Below are positions 18,461-26,991 of a stretch of 64,000 nt of DNA, in pieces. This stretch comes from DASXHD01 sp038239005 (GTDB lineage: Bacteria > Myxococcota_A > Polyangia > Polyangiales > Polyangiaceae): assembly GCA_038239005.1 (NCBI GenBank), contig JBBSFE010000002.1:1-64000 (forward strand), in the 5' to 3' direction. The notes below the pieces were generated by a model. It ran no database searches and was not told where the DNA came from. It saw nothing but the letters and a program-made list of their open reading frames with translations. Position 1 is the stretch's first letter, and each line of letters opens with the position of its first letter. The translations under genes were made by a program, and so were the position numbers.

Positions 18461-19546
18461 TCACCGATCGGCCCCGCGATGTCCCGCAGAAGAGACCAAG
18501 ATCACGAGCGGCTGCAAGAGAAGGCACCCAATCGCGGCGGTGAGACCCCATCGATGAACGATGAGCCCGAGCGCGATCGGCGCCAGAACGTCGATGATCG
18601 CGAACGCTTGAAGGCTGGCTTGGACGATTCCCGGCCGACCCGGCATCTCGTCGTATGCACGCGCGAGCGAGAGCGGGTGATGAGGCGCGCACGCGAGGCC
18701 GAGCACGAAGAGAATCGCCGTCGCCACGAGCGGGTGCGGCGTCGGCATCAGCGCGACCAGCGCGACGGCCGACGCGAGCGCGCTCACGATGAGGAGACGC
18801 TTCGATCCGAAACGCGCCACGACGCGATCCATGACGCTGTCGCCCAGAACGGCGCCCACGGCGAACGCAGTTGCCGAGAGCGCGGCCCGCGATGGGTCGA
18901 CCGATTGCGCGTTCACCATTCTGAGCGCAACGAGCGCGATGACGATCTCGTCGAGGAGCGTGCACGAACTCGACGCGAACAGCCAAAGCCAGAGCCGCGG
19001 CAGCCGCGCCGCACGTGCGAGCGCCCGCAAGATTGGCTCGCTGTCTTCTTTTTCCTCGGCCGGTGGCTCGTCACGACGGACCGCGAGCGAGCCCGCGAGC
19101 TGCACGAGAACGACGCCCGCGATCACGAACATCGCGCTTCGATACGAACGGCCGAGCGCGAGCACCGCGCCCGTGACGAGCGGCGTGAGAACGTCGCCGA
19201 TCGACGAGAAGAGCGACCACCGAACCATCGCGTGGTCTGTGCCTCGCGAGTCTTCTTCGAGCATGAGCGCCTGCGCCGCGCCGCAAGCAATTCCGCTCGC
19301 CGTGCCCGCGACGGCCAACGCGATCGCGAGCCCCCAAGCCCTGTGGGTCACTCCCGCCAGTGCGAGTGACGCCGCAAGCACGAGCTGCGCGCCGGCCATG
19401 AGCTTTCGTCGCGAAACGAAATCAGACCAAGCCGCGACACCTGCTTCGAGCACTGCCGCAATGACGAGCGGCACTGCGAACGCGAAGACGAAATACCCAC
19501 GATGATCAAGCCCGAGCTCGTGCTCGACCGACGGCGCTCCAGCCAC
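18461..19546 (-). CDS. MFS transporter (5' end uncertain)
   Basis: The open frame gives 361 residues from GTG 19546, with about eleven hydrophobic segments. The typical MFS loop pattern is visible (W-S-D-F-V-S-R-R-K-L after an early helix, and D-R-V-V-A-R-F-G-S-K-R in the second half). The frame continues upstream without a usable start and encodes what looks like the missing first helix (L-A-I-V-A-L-I-D-E-L-W), up to a TGA at 19619-19621. So GTG 19546 is probably not the native start. The cargo is unknown. It sits immediately upstream of the adenylate cyclase. Confidence 0.75.
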   Translation of the reverse strand: MAGAPSVEHELGLDHRGYFVFAFAVPLVIAAVLEAGVAAWSDFVSRRKLMAGAQLVLAASLALAGVTHRAWGLAIALAVAGTASGIACGAAQALMLEEDSRGTDHAMVRWSLFSSIGDVLTPLVTGAVLALGRSYRSAMFVIAGVVLVQLAGSLAVRRDEPPAEEKEDSEPILRALARAARLPRLWLWLFASSSCTLLDEIVIALVALRMVNAQSVDPSRAALSATAFAVGAVLGDSVMDRVVARFGSKRLLIVSALASAVALVALMPTPHPLVATAILFVLGLACAPHHPLSLARAYDEMPGRPGIVQASLQAFAIIDVLAPIALGLIVHRWGLTAAIGCLLLQPLVILVSSAGHRGADR

Positions 19547-19642
19547 GGCAACGCCGCTCCAGAGCTCGTCGATGAGCGCGACGATGGCTAACGTCGAGAG
19601 CGGGCGCCAGAGTCGGAATCAGATTCGTTCGGTGAACTTCAC
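19547..19642 (-). other. Probable native N-terminus of the MFS gene with in-frame TGA
   Basis: A GTG at 19642 starts V-K-F-T-E-R-I and is followed in the same frame by TGA (19621-19619). It then continues F-R-L-W-R-P-L-S-T-L-A-I-V-A-L-I-D-E-L-W straight into the transporter. The extension supplies the first transmembrane helix, so the TGA looks like a nonsense mutation (for example CGA to TGA) or a base-calling error. Confidence 0.6.
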
Positions 19643-19684
19643 GAAGCCGAGCCTAACATGCCACGTGGCAACTTGCGACGACGG

Positions 19685-19837
19685 TCACGCATGCAGGTTT
19701 CCCGTGAGCCACAGCACGACGAGAATGGCGATGAGTATCCCGGCGGGCGACCACCCGAGATATCCGACGCGCGAGTGACCATAACCGCCACCTGCGAGCG
19801 CGAGGACCAACAACACGACCAGGATGATGAGAATCAT
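19685..19837 (-). CDS. Small two-helix membrane protein (DUF3309-like)
   Basis: A 50-residue protein from ATG 19837 to TGA 19685-19687. It opens M-I-L-I-I-L-V-V-L-L-V-L-A-L-A, then a Gly-rich turn G-G-G-Y-G-H-S-R-V-G-Y, then a second hydrophobic segment A-G-I-L-I-A-I-L-V-V-L-W-L. Length, turn composition and two-helix plan resemble the small DUF3309-type membrane proteins, whose function is unknown. A GAGCT-like ribosome site precedes the start. Confidence 0.75.
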   Translation of the reverse strand: MILIILVVLLVLALAGGGYGHSRVGYLGWSPAGILIAILVVLWLTGNLHA

Positions 19838-19896
19838 GAGAGCTCACGATGCATCGCGCGTACCACGCCTGGACGCGTCATCGAGCGGGCGCGGGT

Positions 19897-20250
19897 TCAG
19901 CGCTTCGGAACGACTTGTGGAGCGCTCGACGTCGGCATCGGAGGGCTACCGTACGCGGTGACTTGAACGGTTTGGCTGCTCTGCGGAGACGCGATCGGCG
20001 CCGCGGTTGCACTGAGCGCGGCGTCCGGTTGCGCGGGTTCGACCGTTGCCGGAGCGGGGGGCCCGCCGTACATCGACACCTGGGAATGATCACATGCCGC
20101 GGCACTCGCGGCGAACGCGAGCAGTGCAGCGCGCGACGAACGTCCGATGGTCGACATCGCCGGTTCATCGGCCGTCGCGCCGCAGAATGGACACGGTGCA
20201 CGACCGCGAACATGACGATTGCACGCGCGACACAGAACGAGCGAACCCAT
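19897..20250 (-). CDS. Zinc-ribbon plus lipobox protein with Y-G-x-P-P repeats
   Basis: The start at ATG 20250 (M-G-S-L-V-L-C) gives 117 residues. The N-terminus holds a zinc ribbon, C-R-A-C then C-P-F-C (residues 7-24). A hydrophobic segment, S-R-A-A-L-L-A-F-A-A-S-A-A-A-C, then reads like a lipoprotein signal, although it starts about 40 residues in. An internal Met just before it could be an alternative start. After the Cys come D-H-S-Q-V-S-M-Y-G-G-P-P and a later Y-G-S-P-P. Asp after the lipid Cys would, by the E. coli Lol rule, favour inner-membrane retention. Confidence 0.7.
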   Translation of the reverse strand: MGSLVLCRACNRHVRGRAPCPFCGATADEPAMSTIGRSSRAALLAFAASAAACDHSQVSMYGGPPAPATVEPAQPDAALSATAAPIASPQSSQTVQVTAYGSPPMPTSSAPQVVPKR

Positions 20251-20295
20251 ACGTGGAGCGTACCTCGTTACGGCGGCCGACAGGAACAAGCCATC

Positions 20296-21903
20296 TCAAC
20301 GCATGACTGGCTCATAGAACTGCGACGCGCCTGGCGGGGTCTCCGCTCCTTTGGCTTGCAGCGAGCCCTGAGATAGCGAGAACGTCGTGATCGGCATCGC
20401 AGTGATGGGCGCGAGCGTGACGTCGTCGAGACCGTCGCCGTCGAGATCGCTCGTTGCAACGCCGTATGCGTTGCGGGCGCCTGGGTCGATCGTGACGTCG
20501 AACACGGTTTGGTTCGACTGACTGATTCCGCTCTTCGATCCCCAGAACACGATCGCGCCCGTGTTCGCGTCGCCCGTCTCCATGCTTGCCACGAGGTCGT
20601 CGAAGCCGTCGCCGTCGATGTCGCCGCCGCTCTTCAGAAAGAAACCGAAACCGGCGAAGCCCGCGGGCGGCGTGACTGTCGTCTTCGCGATGGTCGTGTC
20701 GCCCCAGAAAATCGTCATCACACCCGGGCCGATGGGCGCGTTGCAGCGGGTGAAGCCGATCGCGATGTCAGCGAGGCCGTCGCCGTCGAAGTCCGCGGGT
20801 GTCGCTGACGCCTTTGCGCACACGTCGTCGAATTGCGCGTCGAGCGTCGTGCGTGTCGCGTCGGAGGGTCCGCTCGCGCTGCCGTGATACAGGTACGTCG
20901 TCGCATCGTGTGGGGGCACTTGCGGCGATTCAGAAAGGAGCACGATGTCGGCGAAGCCGTCGCCGTCGACGTCGCCCGCTTGCCCGAAGTCTCCGGCGAA
21001 TCCAAGCTTGCCGTCGCTGTGGAGCGTGGTTGTCGGCGTGGTCGCGGGGCCGCTCGGGCCGCCGAAGTAGATGTAGACGCGGCCCTCGTCGGTCGATGCC
21101 GTGCTTTCGTTCGGCGCGTCGACGATGAGATCGGCGTAGCCGTCACCGTTCAAGTCGCCTGCGCTCGCAACCCACACGCCGAAGTCGATGCCGTCCGGAT
21201 CGCTGGGCGCATCAAGCGTGTACGACGGCTTGCTTGGATCGACCCCAATCGGACCACCACGATAGATGTAAACTACACCTTTCGTCGAAGGGTACAGCCC
21301 GCCGCGTGCGATCACGAGATCGCCGAAGCCGTCGCCGTCGACATCGCCGATGGCCGTGGCGATGCCAACGATGTTGGGCTCCGGAATCACGACCTCGATT
21401 CGGTGGTCTTCTGTGATCCCGGTCGGCGAGCCCGGATAAATCTCCGTGGCGAACGCCACGAGCGGTCGCACGATGAGGTCGGCAAAGCCGTCGCCGTCGA
21501 AGTCGGGGAACACACCCCAGCTCGTGTCGCGAGGCGAGCTCCGGTGCGGAACGCGGAATTCCCACACCGGCGTCGTCTCGCTGCCCGGCGCGCCGTTGAC
21601 GAGAGCGCGCAGTCGAAAGAAGTGAACGCCGGGCGAGAGATCGGTCGCAAGCGTGGCTGACGTCAGCGAGCTCGTCGCGCTAGCTTCGATCACGTCGCAC
21701 GCGCGGGTCTTGCAGACCTCGACTTCGGCGCCGTCGCCGCCCGTCCAGTGGAACGTCGGCCGCTGCGTCGTCACCGTCGATGTCGAAAGCGGCGCAATCG
21801 GTCGCAGCTTCGCCGGGTCGTTTCGGATGGGCGCTTCGAGCTCCGTGCGCGAACAGGCGAAGAGCGCCAGCACGACGAGCACGGACCGCACCGGAAAGGC
21901 CAC
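20296..21903 (-). CDS. FG-GAP (integrin alpha-like propeller) lipoprotein
   Basis: A 535-residue protein with signal peptide and lipobox L-F-A-C. After a fibronectin-like segment (residues 40-120, ending E-F-R-V-P) there are about seven repeats with the FG-GAP calcium loop D-x-D-G-D-G-x-x-D. Examples are D-F-D-G-D-G-F-A-D-L, D-L-N-G-D-G-Y-A-D-L and D-L-D-G-D-G-L-D-D-V. These form a calcium-stabilised propeller, generally an adhesion or ligand-binding module. Surface anchoring is likely. There is no enzymatic motif. Confidence 0.9.
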   Translation of the reverse strand: MAFPVRSVLVVLALFACSRTELEAPIRNDPAKLRPIAPLSTSTVTTQRPTFHWTGGDGAEVEVCKTRACDVIEASATSSLTSATLATDLSPGVHFFRLRALVNGAPGSETTPVWEFRVPHRSSPRDTSWGVFPDFDGDGFADLIVRPLVAFATEIYPGSPTGITEDHRIEVVIPEPNIVGIATAIGDVDGDGFGDLVIARGGLYPSTKGVVYIYRGGPIGVDPSKPSYTLDAPSDPDGIDFGVWVASAGDLNGDGYADLIVDAPNESTASTDEGRVYIYFGGPSGPATTPTTTLHSDGKLGFAGDFGQAGDVDGDGFADIVLLSESPQVPPHDATTYLYHGSASGPSDATRTTLDAQFDDVCAKASATPADFDGDGLADIAIGFTRCNAPIGPGVMTIFWGDTTIAKTTVTPPAGFAGFGFFLKSGGDIDGDGFDDLVASMETGDANTGAIVFWGSKSGISQSNQTVFDVTIDPGARNAYGVATSDLDGDGLDDVTLAPITAMPITTFSLSQGSLQAKGAETPPGASQFYEPVMR

Positions 21904-21923
21904 ACGTGAATCCTACAACGTTG

Positions 21924-22979
21924 TTAGTTACAGGCCTTGCTCTGCACGACGGTCATCACGGGAACCTCGAAGTCATCCCAGGTGAGCTTGCCGAGTTGGT
22001 TCATGTCGGTTTGATCGAGCTTTTTGCCGTCGCCCAAGCGAAATGACGAGCGCGTTTCGCCGCTCGCGTCGGTGTTGAGCATGCCGTATTTCTTGAGCGC
22101 AGCGATCACGACGAGGGCTTCTTTCCCAGTGAATGACGACGCGTCGTAGCTCGATTTGAGCCGCACGCGACCGCCGTAAGGAAAGCCATCGGCCGGGTAG
22201 GGCGATCCGCAGGCGCCGCCGCTGCGCGCTGCGGGTTTTGCGTACTCGTATTGCGCGATCGCCGCGCCAGGGATCACGATGTCGATCGCGTGCTCGATTT
22301 TCCCGGCGGCGATTTCGTCGTAGCGAATCACGCCGGGCAAGAGTGGCGTGCCTGCTGCCGTGGTGCTCCCCCAACCATCGGGCAGCTGCTCGCTCTTGCC
22401 GAGGTTCCACGTGACGAGCGCTTCCCATCCGGTCGTCGCGCTCGAAGGGTTCCACGCGTAGAGCTCGAACAGGCGACACGAACCTTGCTGGACGATCATC
22501 ATGTGATGATCGGAATTTGGGTTGCTCGAATTTTCGTAGAGCACGCCGCTCGGAATCGGTGCGACCGCTCCGGCGCCGTTGTTCTGGAAGAAGGTGTCTG
22601 TGGTATCGAAGCCGTACGACGCAGTCGTGCCGACGGGCACGGATGGTTGCGACGCGGGAACGACGTTCACCCATTCGTCGCCGGGATATTCAGCGACGAT
22701 CGCGCCCGCACGCGCTTTCAGATTCGAGATCGTCGTTGCCGAGGCGCTATCGAGAGGCGCGCTCGAGATATCCACATTGTAGGCGTAGCTCGAAGGAAAG
22801 ATCGGACAACCGCCAATCGTTGGCCCGCTCGCACCCGCTTCGCTCGCATCGTTCGTTGCGTCGCTCGTTGCGTCGCTGCTGGGCGCGACGTCGGACGACG
22901 CGTCGACTCCGCTGTCCGGCGTTCCCGGGCTGGAGCTACATGCGAGAAGGACGAGCGAAAGGAGCGCGTGTGTCTTCAT
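21924..22979 (-). CDS. Lipoprotein of unknown function
   Basis: A 351-residue protein: signal peptide M-K-T-H-A-L-L-S-L-V with lipobox L-L-A-C, a long Asp/Ala/Ser linker (about residues 20-50), then a globular domain. The domain has conserved-looking aromatic and Cys residues (G-G-C-P-I-F-P, H-H-M-M-I-V, A-L-V-T-W-N-L-G, V-V-Q-S-K-A-C-N end). H-H-M-M is the only metal-binding-like feature. No family is recognised. It lies close behind the FG-GAP gene on the same strand. Confidence 0.75.
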   Translation of the reverse strand: MKTHALLSLVLLACSSSPGTPDSGVDASSDVAPSSDATSDATNDASEAGASGPTIGGCPIFPSSYAYNVDISSAPLDSASATTISNLKARAGAIVAEYPGDEWVNVVPASQPSVPVGTTASYGFDTTDTFFQNNGAGAVAPIPSGVLYENSSNPNSDHHMMIVQQGSCRLFELYAWNPSSATTGWEALVTWNLGKSEQLPDGWGSTTAAGTPLLPGVIRYDEIAAGKIEHAIDIVIPGAAIAQYEYAKPAARSGGACGSPYPADGFPYGGRVRLKSSYDASSFTGKEALVVIAALKKYGMLNTDASGETRSSFRLGDGKKLDQTDMNQLGKLTWDDFEVPVMTVVQSKACN

Positions 22980-22992
22980 CTAGACGCCGAGC

Positions 22993-23763
22993 TTACAGCT
23001 TCACGGGAAGCCCGAGGTGTTGCGCGTACACGTGATCGCGGTACGCACGAAGCGACTGCGGGACTGCCGCGATGATCTCGGGGTCCCCCGTTTCGAAGGC
23101 TCGGCGAACGGCCTCGTTCACGCCGGGGCATTCGTCGTCGGGGAGCATCGCGAACGGCGCGAGCGCAGTCGAAAGAAAGACGTCGAGCGCGCTGAGCCCG
23201 CTTGGCAAGAGATAGTCGCGGCCCTCGCTTCGGCTTTTATCGACCATCTCTCCGAAGCGGCGCAGGAGCGCGAGCACCCGCGCTTTGGCCGCAGCGACTC
23301 GATCGGCGGCGTAACCATATTTCGGGGCGAGGTATTGCGCGATGCGCGGCGGAAAACCTTCACGCCCATCGGTGGTGAGGCCGCGATGAATCGCGATGAT
23401 GCGCCCGCTCCACACGAGCCCCGATTCACCCAAGAGCTCGTGGCCGAGCGCAAACACTTGGCCGCGCTCGCCCGGATCCGCGGGGAGGAGCGGCGTGCCT
23501 CCGAGCCGCTCGGCCGCCTCGAGAATGTCGCTCCAGTGTGCTCGCGGCGGCTCGCGATCGACGAAGAGCACGGGCGCGTTGTGATGCGCCGTCCACTGCT
23601 TCACCGCTTCGTCGCGTGGCCCGAGGCGCACGAGCATGCCGTCGATCCCTTTGATGACGAAGAGCCCCTTGGCCGCCTCCGACCACGGGCTGGGAATCGC
23701 CGCCAGAACGACGAGCCGCACACCGGGCGCGTTACGCGCCTCCTCGAGATTTACGAATTTCAT
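22993..23763 (-). CDS. Glutathione S-transferase-like protein
   Basis: A 256-residue soluble protein. The N-terminal half shows a thioredoxin-like start (V-R-L-V-V-L-A-A-I-P-S-P-W-S-E-A-A-K) where GSTs have the catalytic Ser/Tyr/Cys. A beta strand then gives A-P-V-L-F-V-D and a helical domain follows. L-S-A-L-D-V-F-L-S-T-A-L-A-P corresponds to the buried N-capping segment of the GST C-terminal domain. Members conjugate or reduce small electrophiles, but several have lost activity. No adjacent partner is seen. Confidence 0.7.
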   Translation of the reverse strand: MKFVNLEEARNAPGVRLVVLAAIPSPWSEAAKGLFVIKGIDGMLVRLGPRDEAVKQWTAHHNAPVLFVDREPPRAHWSDILEAAERLGGTPLLPADPGERGQVFALGHELLGESGLVWSGRIIAIHRGLTTDGREGFPPRIAQYLAPKYGYAADRVAAAKARVLALLRRFGEMVDKSRSEGRDYLLPSGLSALDVFLSTALAPFAMLPDDECPGVNEAVRRAFETGDPEIIAAVPQSLRAYRDHVYAQHLGLPVKL

Positions 23764-23853
23764 TTCTCACATCATTAACGGAAAAATTGCTTTGGTTGGT
23801 GTGAGAACGTTTCCGAGCTGGACATCGACTGCGGGCCGTTTTACGTCGGGCGC

Positions 23854-24300
23854 ATGCACAAGCTCTTCGCGATGGTTCTCGTCGTCGTTTCCTCGTCGCT
23901 CCTCTTCGCCTGCGGTGGCGGAAAGCGAGATTGGGCCGCGCAAGCCGCTCCCGGACCGATTGCGATTCAAGCAGAGGAAGTCTGGGTTCGCGGGCACAAG
24001 CTCTGGGTTCGCGTGAACGTCATGAACGGGACTGCGCAACCCATCATGGTCGATCGCGATCAGATCGTCGCGCGCCTTCCGAACGGCGCTGTCGTGCATC
24101 GCGCGCAAGGCACGTACACGCAGCACGCTCCTTACATGATTCCGCCGGGCGCGGGGCACCCGGTGTACGTCGAGTTCGCGGGCGAAGGCTTTGATTGGAC
24201 GGCCGTGCCCAGCGCGCAAATCGATTTCTCGCCAGGCGTGACGATGAACGGGCAACCGATGGCGGTTCCGCCGCTCGCCGTGACGAACCAGGGTCAGTAG
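23854..24300 (+). CDS. Small lipoprotein, unknown
   Basis: A 148-residue lipoprotein with signal peptide and lipobox L-F-A-C followed by G-G-G-K. The mature part looks like a single beta-sandwich domain (E-V-W-V-R-G-H-K-L-W-V-R-V-N-V, then V-D-R-D-Q-I-V-A-R-L-P), of the kind seen in small periplasmic domains. There is no catalytic motif. Its stop is immediately followed by the ATG of the next gene, so the two are probably an operon. Confidence 0.75.
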   Translation: MHKLFAMVLVVVSSSLLFACGGGKRDWAAQAAPGPIAIQAEEVWVRGHKLWVRVNVMNGTAQPIMVDRDQIVARLPNGAVVHRAQGTYTQHAPYMIPPGAGHPVYVEFAGEGFDWTAVPSAQIDFSPGVTMNGQPMAVPPLAVTNQGQ

Positions 24301-24930
24301 ATGCCCTCGACCACGGATCCCAAAGCGCGTTGGGCTCACGTGGCGGCTCGCGTTCGCGCAATCGGAACGGCGAAGGTCACGCAGTTCGAGCTCGGGCCCG
24401 AGGACTACGACGAGGACATGCTCGAAGTGATCGACTTGATGGGAGCCGCGCATCCGCCCGAGCCCATCCTCGAGTTTTTCGCCGGCGTGAACGGCGTGAA
24501 GCTGATGTGGAGCGGCACCATCGACGGCGCGCAGGCGCAAGGTTCGATTCACATCGTCTCACTTCTAGAAGCGGCGCTTCGCGTGCCACTCGAGGAAGAC
24601 GGCGAGCCACTCGAAGGCGTGTTGTGGACGCGCGACATGCCTGCCGAGCTCCTCGAGCCGCTCCAACGCATGGCGATCTTCGAGTCGATCGCGGGAGCGC
24701 GCGCGCATCTTACGTACTTCGCCGACGAAACCGACGCGCGCCTCTACCTCGTGGGCGATAGCATTCGTCCGCTCATCACCGATTTCACGACGACGATCGA
24801 TCTCCTCGACCGTTACGCCGGCGCCGCCCCGCTCCGCGAGATCTTGACCCACGAAGACTGGCGCGCCCGCATCGAACGCGATCCCGTGCTCGCAAGCTTC
24901 GCCACTAACGCGAGGCGAGACGCTTCGTAG
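24301..24930 (+). CDS. Unknown protein, possibly SUKH (SMI1/KNR4)-like
   Basis: A 209-residue soluble protein whose ATG follows the previous stop with no gap. P-E-P-I-L-E-F-F-A-G-V-N-G-V-K-L-M-W and a late T-T-I-D-L-L-D-R-Y resemble the L-x-x-F-Y-x-x-x-N-G core and C-terminal helix of SUKH-superfamily domains. These often serve as immunity proteins against toxins but also occur elsewhere. No toxin gene is beside it. The family call is tentative. Confidence 0.6.
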   Translation: MPSTTDPKARWAHVAARVRAIGTAKVTQFELGPEDYDEDMLEVIDLMGAAHPPEPILEFFAGVNGVKLMWSGTIDGAQAQGSIHIVSLLEAALRVPLEEDGEPLEGVLWTRDMPAELLEPLQRMAIFESIAGARAHLTYFADETDARLYLVGDSIRPLITDFTTTIDLLDRYAGAAPLREILTHEDWRARIERDPVLASFATNARRDAS

Positions 24931-25285
24931 CCGTGAGCTTGTAGCTCTCGTGAATGATGGTGGCGATCGTCTTCCAGTTCGGCCTTGCGACGTCGAGGCG
25001 CACCCCAATCCACCCGCGCGGGCCCACATACGGCGGCACGAAATAGCGCTTCGGATCGGACTCGACCATGTCGGCTTGATCCCCGGGTGGTGCTTTGCAC
25101 CAGATCGCGATGCGTCCGTCGTTGTGATGGTTGTCGAGAAACATGACGAACGATTTTTCGTTCACGCTGAAGGCCGGCCGCCCGTGGTTGATGGTCTTCG
25201 CCGCGGAGGGCAGGGCGAGCGCGATGCGTTCGATTTTCGCGAGCAGCGGTTTGCCCGCTTTGGATGTCGGCATGATCGGATGCAT
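24905..25285 (-). CDS. MmcQ/YjbR family protein
   Basis: About 126 residues from ATG 25285; ATG 25273 is equally possible. The sequence shows the YjbR pattern: G-R-P-A-F-S-V-N-E-K-S-F-V-M-F (strand pair), Y-F-V-P-P-Y-V-G-P-R-G-W-I-G-V-R-L-D and the closing helix Y-K-L-T-A-T-K-R-L. Members fold as a double-wing domain and have been called DNA-binding, but their role is not established. Its 3' end overlaps the convergent gene 24301-24930. Confidence 0.85.
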   Translation of the reverse strand: MHPIMPTSKAGKPLLAKIERIALALPSAAKTINHGRPAFSVNEKSFVMFLDNHHNDGRIAIWCKAPPGDQADMVESDPKRYFVPPYVGPRGWIGVRLDVARPNWKTIATIIHESYKLTATKRLASR

Positions 25286-25319
25286 TGTCGTGGAGTAGTA
25301 TGCCTCGTAACCTCGAGCG

Positions 25320-26116
25320 ATGAGATTGGGGAGCGCGCTCTTTTGCACGGCGCTGGTGCTCATCGGTGGGTGCCTCTTCCCATCGCTCGAGTCGCTCACG
25401 GGCGGCGGGGGCGATGCGGCGGTCGAAGGCTTGAGCGCCGACGCAGCGACCGATGCGTTGGCGGTTCCGTTCTGCTCGTCGATCGACGCGACGTTTTGCG
25501 AGGACTTCGACGACCAGAGCGGCAACAATGGGATTCCCTCGAAGTGCATCCCGGCGGCTCGCTCGTTCGTGTCGATGCGGGCCTATCGGCTCCGAACGCC
25601 ATCGCGATTGCCTACCCAGCGACGGCCTCGAGCGGGCAAGTCGCCGAAGAGCTCGGCATTCAGCTGCTCCCGAACGCGAACACCATCCATTTCGTGTACG
25701 ACATCATCGCCGACCAATTCGACACGACGAGCGGCTCGTACATGGAGGTTACCGCGCTCGACATCACGTCGAACCAGAACCTCCTCAGTGTGCGCGAAGA
25801 GCTCGCCGCAGACGGCATCCGGCTTACCGCTGGCGTATATCCGAGCGGTGGCGGTTCGACTTTCCCGACCGTGAGCAATGTGGTCGCCTTCGACGTCGGC
25901 GTGTGGCACCACATCGACGTCGTGATCGATCTCACGCAAACGCCGGCCACAGGCTCGTTCTCGATGGACGGCAAACCGCATGCAGTCGACGCGCCCATCC
26001 CCGGAGCGACGTTCGGCGCGGGCATGCTCGCCGTCGCGGGCGGCGTGTACTATGCGAATTTCCCCACGACAGGATGGCAAGTGCGCATGGACAACTTCGC
26101 GGTGTGGATTCAATGA
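25320..26116 (+). pseudogene. Frameshifted jelly-roll (ConA-like) lipoprotein
   Basis: The first frame starts at ATG 25320 with a signal peptide (L-I-G-G-C), an Ala/Asp linker and F-C-E-D-F-D-D-Q-S-G. The sensible reading then shifts frame at about 25521-25529 and continues W-D-S-L-E-V-H-P-G-G-S-L-V-R-V-D to a stop at 26116, ending M-D-N-F-A-V-W-I-Q. The joined product (about 265 residues) would be a lipoprotein with a jelly-roll domain like those at 42834-43736 and 43744-44616. A one-base deletion or a sequencing error separates the halves. Confidence 0.7.
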
Positions 26117-26991
26117 GACACATGCGCCTGTTCCTCGTCTTGGTTGCACTCACGGCGTGCGGCGACGCAATGGTCTCGGGAGGCGACGCCGCAATGAACG
26201 ATGCAGCCGCGAACGACGCAGCGGTGAACGACGCAGCGGTGAACGACGCAGCCGCGACCGACGGCGATGCGAGCACGCCCTCGTCGGTTCCGACCAATCC
26301 GATCACCTACAAGAAGGGCGAACCATTCACGGTCGACAGCGGCACGACGAACTACGTGTTCGTGCCGACCTCGTACGACGACACGCACCAAACGCCGACG
26401 ACCCTTTTCGTCTGGTCGCACGGCTGCGGCGGGTTCGCGTCGGGCGACATCTGGACGATCTCTCCGGGCGGCACACAGAGTTGGATCAGCCTCGCCGTCG
26501 GTGGCCAAGAAGGAAACTGCTGGGACGTCGACAACGATCCCGCGCGCGTTCTCGCGGCCATTGCCGACATCAAAACGCATTTCAACATCGCGCCGAAGCA
26601 CGTTGTCTTGGGCGGTTATTCGTCCGGTGGCGATCTCACGTATCGCACGGCGTTTTACAACGCGAAGAGCTTTGCGGGCGTGCTCGTCGAAAACTCGTCA
26701 CCGTATCGCGACACTGGTTCGACCCAGGCAGCGTCGCTCGCCGCGGCCGCGTGGAAATTCAACGTCGTGCACCTCGCGCACTTGCAAGACACGACGTATG
26801 CGATTGCCGGCGTGCGAACGGAAACCGACTCGCTCACCGCCGCGGGATTTCCGATGAAGCGTATCGAGGTCGACGGCGGTCACTACGACAATGCCGGCGC
26901 AATCGAAAACGGACACGCCGTGCCAGGCACGAGCGCCGATCTGCAAGCGCTCCTCTTGCCCTACCTCGACGCCGGATGGTCAGCGCCCTAG
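26113..26991 (+). CDS. Alpha/beta-hydrolase (esterase-like) lipoprotein
   Basis: A 292-residue lipoprotein starting at ATG 26113 and overlapping the preceding stop (ATGA). Signal peptide and lipobox L-T-A-C are followed by an N-D-A-A-V repeat linker (residues 28-50). The hydrolase core shows the oxyanion region W-S-H-G-C-G-G (101-107), nucleophile elbow G-Y-S170-S-G-G and a late V-D-G-G-H-Y-D carrying the probable catalytic His. This resembles the PHB-depolymerase/feruloyl-esterase group. The substrate is unknown; it probably acts outside the cell. Confidence 0.85.
   Translation: MRHMRLFLVLVALTACGDAMVSGGDAAMNDAAANDAAVNDAAVNDAAATDGDASTPSSVPTNPITYKKGEPFTVDSGTTNYVFVPTSYDDTHQTPTTLFVWSHGCGGFASGDIWTISPGGTQSWISLAVGGQEGNCWDVDNDPARVLAAIADIKTHFNIAPKHVVLGGYSSGGDLTYRTAFYNAKSFAGVLVENSSPYRDTGSTQAASLAAAAWKFNVVHLAHLQDTTYAIAGVRTETDSLTAAGFPMKRIEVDGGHYDNAGAIENGHAVPGTSADLQALLLPYLDAGWSAP

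Noticed and set aside
18479..19369. 296-codon plus-strand frame opposite the MFS gene
   Set aside because: Extremely Arg/Glu-rich with no hydrophobic core. The opposite strand encodes clear membrane helices.
21904..21923. Small palindrome CAACGTTG between two lipoprotein genes, a possible terminator
   Set aside because: The stem is short and no T-run follows on either strand.
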